A stretch of DNA of 64,000 nt from Treponema_C sp050937815. Lineage in GTDB: Bacteria > Spirochaetota > Spirochaetia > Treponematales > Treponemataceae. The notes under the pieces are model-generated. The model saw only the letters and a program-made list of their open reading frames with translations, did no database searches and was not told where the DNA came from. The stretch lies in contig NZ_JACDIJ010000002.1 in assembly GCF_050937815.1 (NCBI RefSeq), positions 310,001-374,000 of the forward strand, written 5' to 3'. Each line of letters starts with the position of its first letter. The first letter of the stretch is position 1. The position numbers were made by a program, and so were the translations under genes. Shown here piece by piece: positions 31,309 to 40,032 of this stretch.

Positions 31309-32688
31309 ATGACAAAAGAACACATTCGACAGTTACGAATAAAAAATGATACTTCCCTTGCAAGTTTGGTGAATGCAAACTTATCACATACTGGAAATCT
31401 TATGTTCATTTTAGAAAATCTCGGACATATACAAAAAGATTTTAATTATTCATGGCTTTTGGAGTTATTAGATCATGATAATGAAGCAATACGGGTATTG
31501 GTTTTAAAAAATTTAGGAAAAGTAAAATCTACGAATTTAATTCATGTTTTTTTCAATGTTGTAAATTCGGATGAAAGTACTCTTGTAAAACGAGAAGCCG
31601 TTTCTGCTTTGGGACGCTTGAGGAACAATCAGACAAAAGACATTCTACTTAAACTTTTAGATAATTCGGATCCTAAAATAGTTTGTCAGGCTATTCGGGG
31701 ATTATTGGTTTTTAAAGGTGAAAGTAAAATTGACGAAGTTTTAAAGAAATTAATCAATCACAAAAATGAAATGGTCAAAGCAGTTATAAAAAAAGAGTAT
31801 TTTTCAATTAAAAAAAAAGCTGTCGATATATTAAAACATCCTGAAACCTATTCTTTTCTCAAGAATGTTATCGTAAATGCTGATGTTTTGGAAACGGTAA
31901 AATATGTGCCTGATGAGAGTATTCATCTAACCTTTACATCTCCGCCATATTACAATGCTCGTGATTATTCTATTTATCCAAGTTATGAGGCTTATTTACA
32001 ATTTTTAGGAAATGTTTTTAAAGAGACACATCGTCTCACAAAAGAAGGACGCTTTTTAATTGTTAATACTTCTCCGGTCATTATACCAAGGATCAGTCGT
32101 GCCCATTCTAGTAAACGGTATCCTATTCCCTTTGATTTACATGGAATTTTAGTAAAACAAGGATGGGAATTTATAGATGACATTGTTTGGGAAAAACCGG
32201 AATATAGTGTAAAAAATCGAGTCGGTGGTTTTCAACAACACCGTAAACCTTTGGGTTACAAGCCTAACTCTATAACAGAATATGTAATGGTATATCGTAA
32301 ACAAACGGATAGATTATTGGATTGGAATATTCATCAATATGATTATGAAACCGTTGAAAAAAGCAAAGTAAAAGGAGAATTTGAAACAAATAATATATGG
32401 AAAATTTGCCCAAAATCGGACAAGATCCATCCCGCTGTATTTCCTACAGAATTATGTAAACGTGTGATAGAATATTATTCTTATGTCGGTGATTTAATTT
32501 TTGACCCCTTTGCCGGTAGCGGGACATTGGGATATACTGCCAAAAAAATGAATAGAATTTTTTTTCTAACTGAAAAAGATGAAAAGTATTTTGAATATAT
32601 GAAATCATACAAAAGAGATGTTTCCAATAATGAAATTGAGGATACAAAATTTTTTAGTTTGGAACAATTTAAGGAGACAATAGAATGA
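31309..32688 (+). CDS. HEAT-repeat plus beta-class DNA methyltransferase
   Basis: A 459-residue protein. Residues 1-185 are HEAT-like helical repeats (LLELLDHDNEAIRVLVLKNL, LLKLLDNSDPKIVCQAIRGL). From about 195 it is an amino-methyltransferase in beta-class order: TSPPY motif (FTSPPYYNARDYS, near 210) first and the SAM-binding FDPFAGSGTLGY (near 398) last. TSPPY suggests N4-cytosine methylation. It overlaps a restriction endonuclease gene by four bases, so the two form a type II restriction-modification system. The start is the ATG at 31309; a TTG at 31282 is less likely. First gene of the integron array. Confidence 0.82.
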   Translation: MTKEHIRQLRIKNDTSLASLVNANLSHTGNLMFILENLGHIQKDFNYSWLLELLDHDNEAIRVLVLKNLGKVKSTNLIHVFFNVVNSDESTLVKREAVSALGRLRNNQTKDILLKLLDNSDPKIVCQAIRGLLVFKGESKIDEVLKKLINHKNEMVKAVIKKEYFSIKKKAVDILKHPETYSFLKNVIVNADVLETVKYVPDESIHLTFTSPPYYNARDYSIYPSYEAYLQFLGNVFKETHRLTKEGRFLIVNTSPVIIPRISRAHSSKRYPIPFDLHGILVKQGWEFIDDIVWEKPEYSVKNRVGGFQQHRKPLGYKPNSITEYVMVYRKQTDRLLDWNIHQYDYETVEKSKVKGEFETNNIWKICPKSDKIHPAVFPTELCKRVIEYYSYVGDLIFDPFAGSGTLGYTAKKMNRIFFLTEKDEKYFEYMKSYKRDVSNNEIEDTKFFSLEQFKETIE

Positions 32689-33593
32689 CAGTTAAAGACT
32701 ATGTTGTAAAAAATATTATAACTCGTGTCATAAAATCCCAAGATTATAGAATAGAGGTCGTAAATCTGTTAAATGCAGAATTTCTTCAATTCACAATTGA
32801 TTTTTTCAAGAAGGTTGTTGAAGCAAAATTGGCGTCAAAAGATATAACCATAGATTGGTATAGAAGTGCATTTCTATCTGAAGATTTACCATCAGATGAA
32901 ATATGTATAAATTCAGGTTTAAATAAAAAAACAATCAGTAATATGTATCGTTCTGCTACAAAACAAATTGTTATTGAGGCTTCTACAGAACATTTTGAAT
33001 CTTTGTATAAGTCAATTCAAGCATTGGTTGATAATGAGGATGAAATAGATTTAACCCTTACAATTAAATTTAAAGGAGTAAGTGTTGATCTAAATGTTAA
33101 TGAAAGTTTGATTGTAATAAACACTCTTGCAGTGAAACGTGCAGCAATTAGAGGCGGATTATGGAGTACGGCAGGAAAGAGAGCTGAAAAATATTTAATG
33201 CTTACACTTTGTAAATTATATAAAGTATCTCCGGAAAATTATAATGCTGAGCATTTCGTAAAGAATAAAAGTTTGGATGTAGATAGAGAAATTGATTTTT
33301 ATCTAAAAAATAATGAAAAACAATATAAATGTGAAGTTAAACTTATGGGACAGGGCAATCCTGAAAGTGCAGACGTAATTATTGCAAGAGATAGTAATGT
33401 ATTTGTTGCTGATACTCTTTCTCAGCAGAATAAAAATCAATGCGATCAGCTTGATATATGCTGGATTGCATGTCGTGATAGTAATGGGTATAAAAGATTT
33501 AAATTAGCATTAGATAAGTTTAGAATTCCCTATGTAGACTATAAAGGTAATTTAGATACAGATTTGCCTAAAATTTTAGATAAATTGTTATAA
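32685..33593 (+). CDS. type II restriction endonuclease, CfrBI-like
   Basis: A 302-residue protein translated from an ATGA overlap with the methyltransferase. VDREIDFYL (D204) and CEVKLMG (E217, K219) form a PD-(D/E)XK active site; RGGLWSTAGKRAEKYLMLTL precedes it. The layout and motifs resemble the CfrBI family, partnered by N4-cytosine methylases that act on CCWWGG; this match is from memory and should be tested. It ends five bases before attC site 1, as expected of a cassette gene. Confidence 0.7.
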   Translation: MTVKDYVVKNIITRVIKSQDYRIEVVNLLNAEFLQFTIDFFKKVVEAKLASKDITIDWYRSAFLSEDLPSDEICINSGLNKKTISNMYRSATKQIVIEASTEHFESLYKSIQALVDNEDEIDLTLTIKFKGVSVDLNVNESLIVINTLAVKRAAIRGGLWSTAGKRAEKYLMLTLCKLYKVSPENYNAEHFVKNKSLDVDREIDFYLKNNEKQYKCEVKLMGQGNPESADVIIARDSNVFVADTLSQQNKNQCDQLDICWIACRDSNGYKRFKLALDKFRIPYVDYKGNLDTDLPKILDKLL

Positions 33594-33598
33594 TTAAC

Positions 33599-33664
33599 GC
33601 CTAACACCCGCTTCAACTTGACATTGCGGGGAAGCCGCAAATGCAGGTTAAGCGAATGTTATAC
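33599..33664 (+). other. attC site 1
   Basis: The left core GCCTAAC (33599-33605) and right core GTTATAC (33658-33664) flank an imperfect palindrome: CGCTTCAACTTGACATTGCG, a short central loop GGAAG, and CCGCAAATGCAGGTTAAGCG. Sites 1, 4 and 5 share the right half almost exactly. Strand cleavage would be after G33658. Confidence 0.85.
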
Positions 33665-33712
33665 GGACTGCCCGTTGGGCATCTTAAAAGGAAACGACTA
33701 TAAAGGTAACTT

Positions 33713-36700
33713 ATGGAGAATTCAAAAAACATTACAGTAAGGGTTCCTTGGCATGATAATGGTTGGAAAGGAACAGTATGCAATAATCCGCAGAATAACT
33801 TTTCCTGCAAATATTTAAAAGGCATAGCAGAAAATAAAAATTGTGATTTTGAATGCCCTCTTGCTTCTAAAAAATTTATAGATCTTACTGAAAAAGATAC
33901 AGAAAAAATTCCATGTATTAAGGAAAATGCAGCCTTTTTATCAGAAGTTACTTTATCTTTTATGGCTGAATACCCATATTCATCATATTCAGACCTTGGA
34001 CATATTAAACCTACAAAAGTTGATATTTCACCTAATTCATTAATTTCTCGTCCTTACCGTTGGCTTAGAACAGAAGATTCACCTGCTTCCTATATTATTA
34101 ATTACAGTAAAAAGCGTGAGGAAGAGTATAAACTTTCCCATAAAAGTTCTAGTAATTATCCAATAAATAAAATTTGGATAAATGAACCACAAAATCAAAA
34201 AGCTGTACTGGAATATTACTATGACGGTCTTAATGATAACTCTTTGATTGTACCTTATTTAAAGAATGTTCCTTTTACAGAAGATAATCGTCGTGTTGTT
34301 TTGGGTATTGGATTTGTAAAAAGCGTACACGATACACAAGTTTATAATTCATTTGATGTTACAAAGAAGATAACGCCTTATTTATGGGACAAAATCATTG
34401 AACATGATATTGTTAACAATGGCTTTGTATTTCCTTATAAGGAATTGTATGATTATTGGCAATCAAACAGCCAGTCTAACATTGATAAATATATTATATT
34501 TGCAGATGACGATTATCGTGACCAATTTAGTAACGGGTCAGAATTAATATCATACGATGCGTTAATCAGTATTTTAAAACAAGCTAAAAAATGTTATAAA
34601 GAAATTTCAACAGATATTCCTGCTATTATTTTTGATTACAATAAAATCTCTAATTGGATAGACACACAAATTGAACGCTTACAAAATGAACGCGGGATAT
34701 ATCCGGCTCTTGGAACGCTTCTTCTTTCCTCAGAAAAATTTACTATTAAAGTTGATGATGAAAATAAAAACATTGCTCTTGATATTATTAAAAACATTTC
34801 ATTTGACGGAACTCAGGATTCTGTGAGTGAATTAAATAAGGCAATTGATAATTACAATGGTGATTTTTCCACAACACAAAAAGCTATAGCAAAAAGATAT
34901 ATTCAGGAAAAAGTAAAAATAATTAAAAATCTTTCTCGTTTTATTTGTACCGAAAAACAATTTAAAGATATTTTAAAAAATGAATCAAAATACGGTGATT
35001 ACATAGATAATCCATATTTACTATTTGAAAACTCTTTACAAAATGAGTTTGATTTACAGATTCCATTAACAATTCTTGATAATGGAATGTTTTTTAATTT
35101 AAAAAAACAAAAAAATGATAATGATTTAGTTATAATTGAGGCAGATTCTAAAGAAAGACTTAGGGCTTTTTTAATACGTGAACTTGATGAGCAAGCACAA
35201 AACTATGGTCATACGACATTGCCGGTTACACGTTTAGTTGAGTTAATAAATGCAAGAAACTTGACACAAGATTTGCATTTTGACAGTGACAGCATAGAAC
35301 TCTTTGAAGATTTTTTAAAAGAAAAAATAATCATCAAAGAAATTGAAGGAACAACTTATTTAAAATTAAAGAGCATAGAACAATTTGATGAAGTTGCTCG
35401 TGAGGAGATAGAAGAAAGAGTAAAATCTGGAAAAATCACTTTAGATATAGATTGCTTTAAGAATATTCTAAAGGATAAAATTTCAAAATTTGAAGGTAAT
35501 GATACCGAAAAAGGCAAATTAGCAGAAAAAGAAAAACTAGAGTCATTAACAAAGCTTGCCCGGAACAGAATTTCTGTATTAATTGGAGATGCAGGAACTG
35601 GTAAAACAACAGTACTTTCTGCTTTATGTGCACACTCAGAAATAAGTACAAAAGTATTATTACTTGCACCTACAGGTAAAGCTAGAGTTAGAATGTGGAA
35701 TGCGACCGGCAAACAATATGAATCAAAGACCATTGCTGGATTTTTAATTGCAGATAAAAATTATAACTGGAATACGGGACGATATCTGCTTCCCAAAACT
35801 TCAAAAGTAGAATTATCGGATAGTACAGTAATTATAGATGAAAGTTCAATGCTTACAACCGAAATGTTTGCAGCTGTTTTAAAAGCTTCATCATGTGCAA
35901 AAAGAATTATCTTTGTAGGCGATCCAAACCAGCTTCCCCCAATAGGTTGTGGTAAACCATTTTCTGATTTAGTTGATTATTTTACAAAGGAATATCCTTC
36001 CCATATAGCTAAACTTACTCAGACCATGCGAAGTAATATTTCAGAAACTAATGATTTTGCTTCTTGGTTTAAAAGTAATAGTAATCCAGATGAAAGTGTT
36101 TTGGATTCCATTGAGAAAAAAGAAAACAATACATTAGGTATTTGTTTTAGAAAATATGAAGATGAGGAACTAAATGATGCGATTATTGATGAAATTGTAA
36201 AAGTTACAGGTATGATAGATAAAGATGACGTTAAAAACTTTGACAAAAGTTTAGGTGCTGTTATCAATGGACAATATACAAATTTTAACTGTGGTGGATT
36301 CTTTGGTGTCCCGATAGATAAAGGTGCAGGTTCTAAAGCAGAAGCTTGGCAAATTCTAACGCCTGTAAAAAACTCCCCTGATGGTATTTATAATATAAAT
36401 GAAATAATCCACGAAAAATATCGTCCAACACATTATTATAAATTTAAAGAAGTTAACAACTACAATTCTGAAGTATGTGGTCTTCAAAAAATTGGAGTTG
36501 GGGATAAGGTGATTTGTACAAAAAATGGAGACTCTATAGCCTATCCCAATAGTAATTTTAATTATGTAGCAAACGGGGAAATTGGTATAAGAGTTGGCAT
36601 TAAAAAAGGAACGTATTATCAAAATGTGGAATTTTCTACTCAACTTGGAGTAACTTATTATGGAAAAACTTATCGTGGTAAAACATATGATTGGCAATAT

Positions 36701-37366
36701 TATGGTGATGATGCAGACGGAGATTTGGAACTTGCTTATGCCATTACCGTTCATAAAGCACAAGGAAGTCAATTTAACAATGTGATTCTTGTGTTAAACA
36801 GAAACAACAGAATGTTATCGCGAGAGCTTCTGTATACAGCAATAACTCGTCAACAAAACGGGCTTGTAATTTTGTATAACGATGAATTTAGAAATCTCTT
36901 GCGTTTTTCTTCGGATGAGCATTCAGATTTAGCTAGACGGTGTACCGATTTGTTTACGCCACCAAAGTTCATCAATATAGAAAATAAGGGATGGTATGAA
37001 GAAGGCAAAATTCATAGAACAAAAACGGGTGTAATGGTTCGTTCTAAATCAGAGGTAATAATAGCAAATGAATTAGAAAATGCAGGACTTGATTGGCATT
37101 ATGAAAATGATGGAAATTATATAGAAATTAATGGCAACAAGTACTTACCGGATTTTGTTATATTTCATAATGGTAAAACATATTACTGGGAGCATCTAGG
37201 TCTTCGTAATGATGAAGACTACGAAAAACGATGGGAAAAGAAAGAGAAAGATTATTTAAGTGATAAAAAAATTATCTTGAAAACTACACAAGATCAAAAA
37301 AATGGCGGTATTGATAGTGAAGATATTTTATCTATTATTCAAGAAATTAAACTCTCTGTTGAATAG
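33713..37366 (+). CDS. RecD-like SF1 helicase with C-terminal nuclease-like domain
   Basis: A 1217-residue cassette-encoded protein. The N-terminus has a cysteine cluster (TVCNNPQNNFSCKY, KNCDFECPL; 20-45). A long region without recognised motifs precedes the SF1B helicase core (from about 610): GDAGTGKTT (Walker A), LLLAPTGKARVRMW, VIIDESSMLTTEM, FVGDPNQLPPIG, and ITVHKAQGSQFNNVILVL with LLYTAITR near 1020-1060. The last 115 residues (RSKSEVIIANELENAGLDWH, YLPDFVIF, YYWEHLG) resemble an endonuclease domain with E, D and E/H residues in PD-(D/E)XK order. A phage-defence role is likely from the fusion and from its integron location, but is inference. Confidence 0.75.
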   Translation: MENSKNITVRVPWHDNGWKGTVCNNPQNNFSCKYLKGIAENKNCDFECPLASKKFIDLTEKDTEKIPCIKENAAFLSEVTLSFMAEYPYSSYSDLGHIKPTKVDISPNSLISRPYRWLRTEDSPASYIINYSKKREEEYKLSHKSSSNYPINKIWINEPQNQKAVLEYYYDGLNDNSLIVPYLKNVPFTEDNRRVVLGIGFVKSVHDTQVYNSFDVTKKITPYLWDKIIEHDIVNNGFVFPYKELYDYWQSNSQSNIDKYIIFADDDYRDQFSNGSELISYDALISILKQAKKCYKEISTDIPAIIFDYNKISNWIDTQIERLQNERGIYPALGTLLLSSEKFTIKVDDENKNIALDIIKNISFDGTQDSVSELNKAIDNYNGDFSTTQKAIAKRYIQEKVKIIKNLSRFICTEKQFKDILKNESKYGDYIDNPYLLFENSLQNEFDLQIPLTILDNGMFFNLKKQKNDNDLVIIEADSKERLRAFLIRELDEQAQNYGHTTLPVTRLVELINARNLTQDLHFDSDSIELFEDFLKEKIIIKEIEGTTYLKLKSIEQFDEVAREEIEERVKSGKITLDIDCFKNILKDKISKFEGNDTEKGKLAEKEKLESLTKLARNRISVLIGDAGTGKTTVLSALCAHSEISTKVLLLAPTGKARVRMWNATGKQYESKTIAGFLIADKNYNWNTGRYLLPKTSKVELSDSTVIIDESSMLTTEMFAAVLKASSCAKRIIFVGDPNQLPPIGCGKPFSDLVDYFTKEYPSHIAKLTQTMRSNISETNDFASWFKSNSNPDESVLDSIEKKENNTLGICFRKYEDEELNDAIIDEIVKVTGMIDKDDVKNFDKSLGAVINGQYTNFNCGGFFGVPIDKGAGSKAEAWQILTPVKNSPDGIYNINEIIHEKYRPTHYYKFKEVNNYNSEVCGLQKIGVGDKVICTKNGDSIAYPNSNFNYVANGEIGIRVGIKKGTYYQNVEFSTQLGVTYYGKTYRGKTYDWQYYGDDADGDLELAYAITVHKAQGSQFNNVILVLNRNNRMLSRELLYTAITRQQNGLVILYNDEFRNLLRFSSDEHSDLARRCTDLFTPPKFINIENKGWYEEGKIHRTKTGVMVRSKSEVIIANELENAGLDWHYENDGNYIEINGNKYLPDFVIFHNGKTYYWEHLGLRNDEDYEKRWEKKEKDYLSDKKIILKTTQDQKNGGIDSEDILSIIQEIKLSVE

Positions 37367-37412
37367 AGCTAATTGTCGTTATTTACGTAAAATCAAAAAA
37401 ACGTATAACATA

Positions 37413-37468
37413 CAGTTCAAATCCGACAAACCAGTCAAACTGGTTTGCGGTTTAAAACAATGTTAGAT
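37413..37468 (+). other. attC site 2
   Basis: GTATAAC (37413-37419) and GTTAGAT (37462-37468). The left core is the exact complement of the GTTATAC that begins the same cassette at 33658, as expected for an intact cassette. The stem pairs AAATCCGACAAACCAG with CTGGTTTGCGGTTT. The cassette spans 33659-37462. Confidence 0.85.
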
Positions 37469-37565
37469 TGACCTGCCTAAAGGCGAGCGGGTATGGAACC
37501 AGTCGAAACGGAATAAAAAATAAAATAATTGCAATGAAAAAAAACATTGCGAAAGGAAAGTCGAA

Positions 37566-38264
37566 ATGAAAAATATAAAAATACCTTTAAGGATATTGTT
37601 TGTATTCAGTATGTTATTTATTTTTTATATAGCAACACTACTCGCAGGGTGTGCCGAGCCTGTCGGCTTCCCGCAATCTTTTCGGGTATATTATAGTGAT
37701 AATTATTCACAGCTCATCGCAGATGCAAATTATTCAGGAGAAGTAAAAGTTGAAGGTATTCAGGTAATTACGCAACAGGTAAGTTGCGGATATGCTGTAA
37801 TAGAAATGCTTGCAAAATGGAAAAATAAAAGTATTAGCGAACAATCATTGTTATCCCAAAATAATGGTAAGATTTCCACATCTCTCGGATCGGGCTTTTT
37901 GAATGAGATGACCAAGCAGTTTCCGGAATGGAAAATAATTAGGTGTGTAAATCTTCCCAATACCGAATTACTAAGGCAAATATATTCGTCAGTCAAGAAA
38001 GGATTTCCCGTCCCGATTGAATTTGCCGCGAAAAATACAGATGGTAAATGGACACTTCATTTTGCTCTTGTTAATGGCGTTGATTTTCCTAACAATCGGA
38101 TTTTTGTATTAAACCCGTATGGGTATGAGGAAACATACACCATAGATAATTTCATCAAAGCGACACGGTATGAGTGTTATGAAAATATGGAGTGGTATTT
38201 TTCCGCCGGATTCCATATAGGTTTATTTAATAAAAACACGATGTATCTTTTAAGCAGTAAATAA
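37566..38264 (+). CDS. lipoprotein with C39-like cysteine peptidase fold
   Basis: A 232-residue lipoprotein: signal helix and lipobox LLAGC (C29). The papain-like C39 pattern follows: QQVSCGYAV with C74, LHFALVNG with H165 and LNPYG with N183. C39 peptidases cut double-glycine leaders, but stand-alone secreted versions act on other peptides or only bind them. It shares a cassette with the barrel protein gene that begins ten bases downstream, and the two may work at the cell envelope. Confidence 0.72.
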   Translation: MKNIKIPLRILFVFSMLFIFYIATLLAGCAEPVGFPQSFRVYYSDNYSQLIADANYSGEVKVEGIQVITQQVSCGYAVIEMLAKWKNKSISEQSLLSQNNGKISTSLGSGFLNEMTKQFPEWKIIRCVNLPNTELLRQIYSSVKKGFPVPIEFAAKNTDGKWTLHFALVNGVDFPNNRIFVLNPYGYEETYTIDNFIKATRYECYENMEWYFSAGFHIGLFNKNTMYLLSSK

Positions 38265-38273
38265 GGACATGGT

Positions 38274-38915
38274 ATGAAGCGGGTAACGATTACTTTCTTT
38301 ATGTTTATTTTTTTCGTACCGTCTATTTCCCTGTATGCAGCGGAAACCGAAAGACGATTTTCCATTCAAACAAATCCGATTTACACCATAATCGATCTAA
38401 TTTATCCTTTTCTGGATAAGGAAGGCCGGACTAATTATTTTACAATGAATCTTGAAGTTCAATATTCGCTACATAAACGATTTTTCCTCTCACTGAATAA
38501 TAACGTCGCATATGAGAAGTACTTAACGAGTTATTATCAAGACAGTAGCGGAAGAAGGTTTAACAAAAGCTTTGCACAGCAGTTTCAATATATAGCTGAA
38601 CCGGAGTTTGCATATAAGCTGTCCGGCTCATATCTGCAGGGCTTCTATGTAGGTGCAGCTCCCAGAATAGGATTCACACATGTTTCTTCAAGTAAGATAA
38701 ATGACTCCTTCCTTGTCTTGGGATTTGGTGTTATTTCCGGTTACCAGTGGATAATAAAACGGGGGTTTACAATTCAATTAGGAGCCGGAATCGGCAGATC
38801 GTGGCCTATTCCGTTCAAAAATAATGTGAGTGTATATGACCAACGAAGTGAATGGCGTTTATTCAATCTTCCCTTTGATATACCTTTGAAACTACAAATC
38901 GGATATTCTTTTTAG
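38274..38915 (+). CDS. small outer-membrane beta-barrel-like protein
   Basis: A 213-residue protein with a signal sequence ending near YAAETE. Alternating hydrophobic strands follow (FTMNLEVQYSLHKRFFLSLN, YVGAAPRIGFTHVS, FTIQLGAGIG) and it ends in a terminal aromatic (LQIGYSF), typical of outer-membrane barrels. No named family is recognised. It follows the C39-like gene in the same cassette. Confidence 0.65.
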   Translation: MKRVTITFFMFIFFVPSISLYAAETERRFSIQTNPIYTIIDLIYPFLDKEGRTNYFTMNLEVQYSLHKRFFLSLNNNVAYEKYLTSYYQDSSGRRFNKSFAQQFQYIAEPEFAYKLSGSYLQGFYVGAAPRIGFTHVSSSKINDSFLVLGFGVISGYQWIIKRGFTIQLGAGIGRSWPIPFKNNVSVYDQRSEWRLFNLPFDIPLKLQIGYSF

Positions 38916-38946
38916 GGCGTATATGGCAGTTCAGAGAACTCAAGGA

Positions 38947-39029
38947 ATCCAACAACTGCTTCAAAGCTGAAAGTTGCTAGGCGCTACGCTTCGTTCAGGA
39001 CGCAAATACAGGTTAAGCAAATGTTAGGT
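38947..39029 (+). other. attC site 3
   Basis: ATCCAAC (38947-38953) and GTTAGGT (39023-39029). The left core matches the complement of this cassette's opening GTTAGAT except for one G-T pair. The right half (CGCAAATACAGGTTAAGCAA) follows the same design as sites 1 and 5. At 83 bases it is the longest of the five. Confidence 0.82.
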
Positions 39030-39039
39030 TGACTATATA

Positions 39040-39177
39040 ATGAACGCTTTACCGAATAGTAAAATTAGTAAAAATTTCTCAGAAGAAAAAGCTTATGTAG
39101 GAATAAAAAGTATTTTCTTATGGGAGAAATCAATAATAAAGCATTCTCTAAAAGGTTGTAACAAAAATATATACTGA
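39040..39177 (+). CDS. hypothetical 45-residue protein
   Basis: MNALPNSKISKNFSEEKAYV and 25 more residues. It opens eleven bases after the cassette 4 boundary, without a ribosome-binding sequence; TATATA sits directly upstream. No family is recognised. It could be a genuine small cassette product or chance. Confidence 0.3.
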   Translation: MNALPNSKISKNFSEEKAYVGIKSIFLWEKSIIKHSLKGCNKNIY

Positions 39178-39263
39178 ATTATCTGACAACATATAAAGAA
39201 CTAATGTAAAATTTTCACAAATAGAATTTATCTATTTGTAATATATTGCATCATTTGAAAATG

Positions 39264-39292
39264 TTTACAAAATCAAAATTATATATTATACT
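39264..39292 (+). promoter_or_regulatory. cassette-borne promoter, predicted leaderless
   Basis: TTTACA (39264-39269), 17-base spacer, TATACT (39287-39292), then six bases to the ATG of the toxin-like gene at 39299. A promoter inside a cassette is usual for toxin-antitoxin cassettes. Confidence 0.65.
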
Positions 39293-39298
39293 TTATTT

Positions 39299-39583
39299 AT
39301 GAAATTCAAAGTGGAAAAACATCCTGCTGTTGAGGCAGAAATCTCAGATTTAGAAAAGCCTCTACAAGATTTTTTGAAATCAGAATATAAAAAAAATTGA
39401 GAATGACGGTATTGAGTTCGTGAAAGTGAGAGCGATTCAGGATAAGATTTTTGAAATTAAGTCAAATGAACTTCGCTCCCTATTCAGATACAAAGAAGGA
39501 AAAATTATTGTGGTTGGAGTTGTTTTTATAAAGAAAACACAGAAAACTCCAAGGGAAATAATAAAATTAGCAAAGAAAAGATA
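39299..39583 (+). pseudogene. RelE/HigB-like toxin, frameshifted in an A run
   Basis: It reads MKFKVEKHPAVEAEISDLEK, PLQDFLKSEYKKN and then a stop. With one A fewer in the run of eight (39389-39396), it continues IENDGIEFVKVRAIQDKIFE, IKSNELRSLFRYKEGKIIVV, GVVFIKKTQKTPREIIKLAK to 39583, giving a complete toxin of about 94 residues of the phage Gp49/HigB type. A probable antitoxin follows 15 bases later. This is the second toxin gene in the window broken by one extra A. Confidence 0.75.
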
Positions 39584-39598
39584 AAAGGAGGTTTGAAT

Positions 39599-39886
39599 AT
39601 GGAATATGTGTTTATAAAAGATACAGAAGGCTTTGTTTTAAAGAAATTGAAATCGGAAGTTTGTGCTGATGAAGAAATAATTTCTGAGAAAGAATATATG
39701 CAAACATCAGGACTGGCATTTTATGAAAAGAAATTTGGACATGGAGGTGCAAGAGAAAATGCCGGAAGAAAGCAAAAATTCGGCTCTCCATTAGAATTTC
39801 AGATTAGGGTAACTAGGGAAGAAAAAGATTTCATATCTTATGCCAGAAAAAACAATTTGAATTATTCCGCATTGATGAAGAACTAA
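39599..39886 (+). CDS. probable antitoxin of the cassette toxin
   Basis: A 95-residue protein starting MEYVFIKDTEGFVLKKLKSE with AAGGAGG upstream; the TTG at 39593 is not needed. GHGGARENAGRKQKFGSPLE (about 50-69), a glycine/arginine-rich motif, precedes a short ribbon-helix-helix-like end (EFQIRVTREEKDFISYARKN). Toxin-first order matches HigBA-type modules. It ends five bases before attC site 4. Confidence 0.55.
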   Translation: MEYVFIKDTEGFVLKKLKSEVCADEEIISEKEYMQTSGLAFYEKKFGHGGARENAGRKQKFGSPLEFQIRVTREEKDFISYARKNNLNYSALMKN

Positions 39887-39890
39887 GCAC

Positions 39891-39957
39891 ACATAACAAC
39901 CGCTTCAACCCGACATTGCGGACAAGCCGCGACTTCAGGTTAAGCGAGAAGTTGGAC
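39891..39957 (+). other. attC site 4
   Basis: ACATAAC (39891-39897) and GTTGGAC (39951-39957). Internal arms CGCTTCAACCCGACATTGCG / CCGCGACTTCAGGTTAAGCG closely match site 1. Confidence 0.84.
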
Positions 39958-40032
39958 CAATGCCCGCACCGGGGCGCAACCGGGGAAAAAATAAATATAT
40001 GGTTTGGAATCAATGAGGAGATTAAGAAATAA

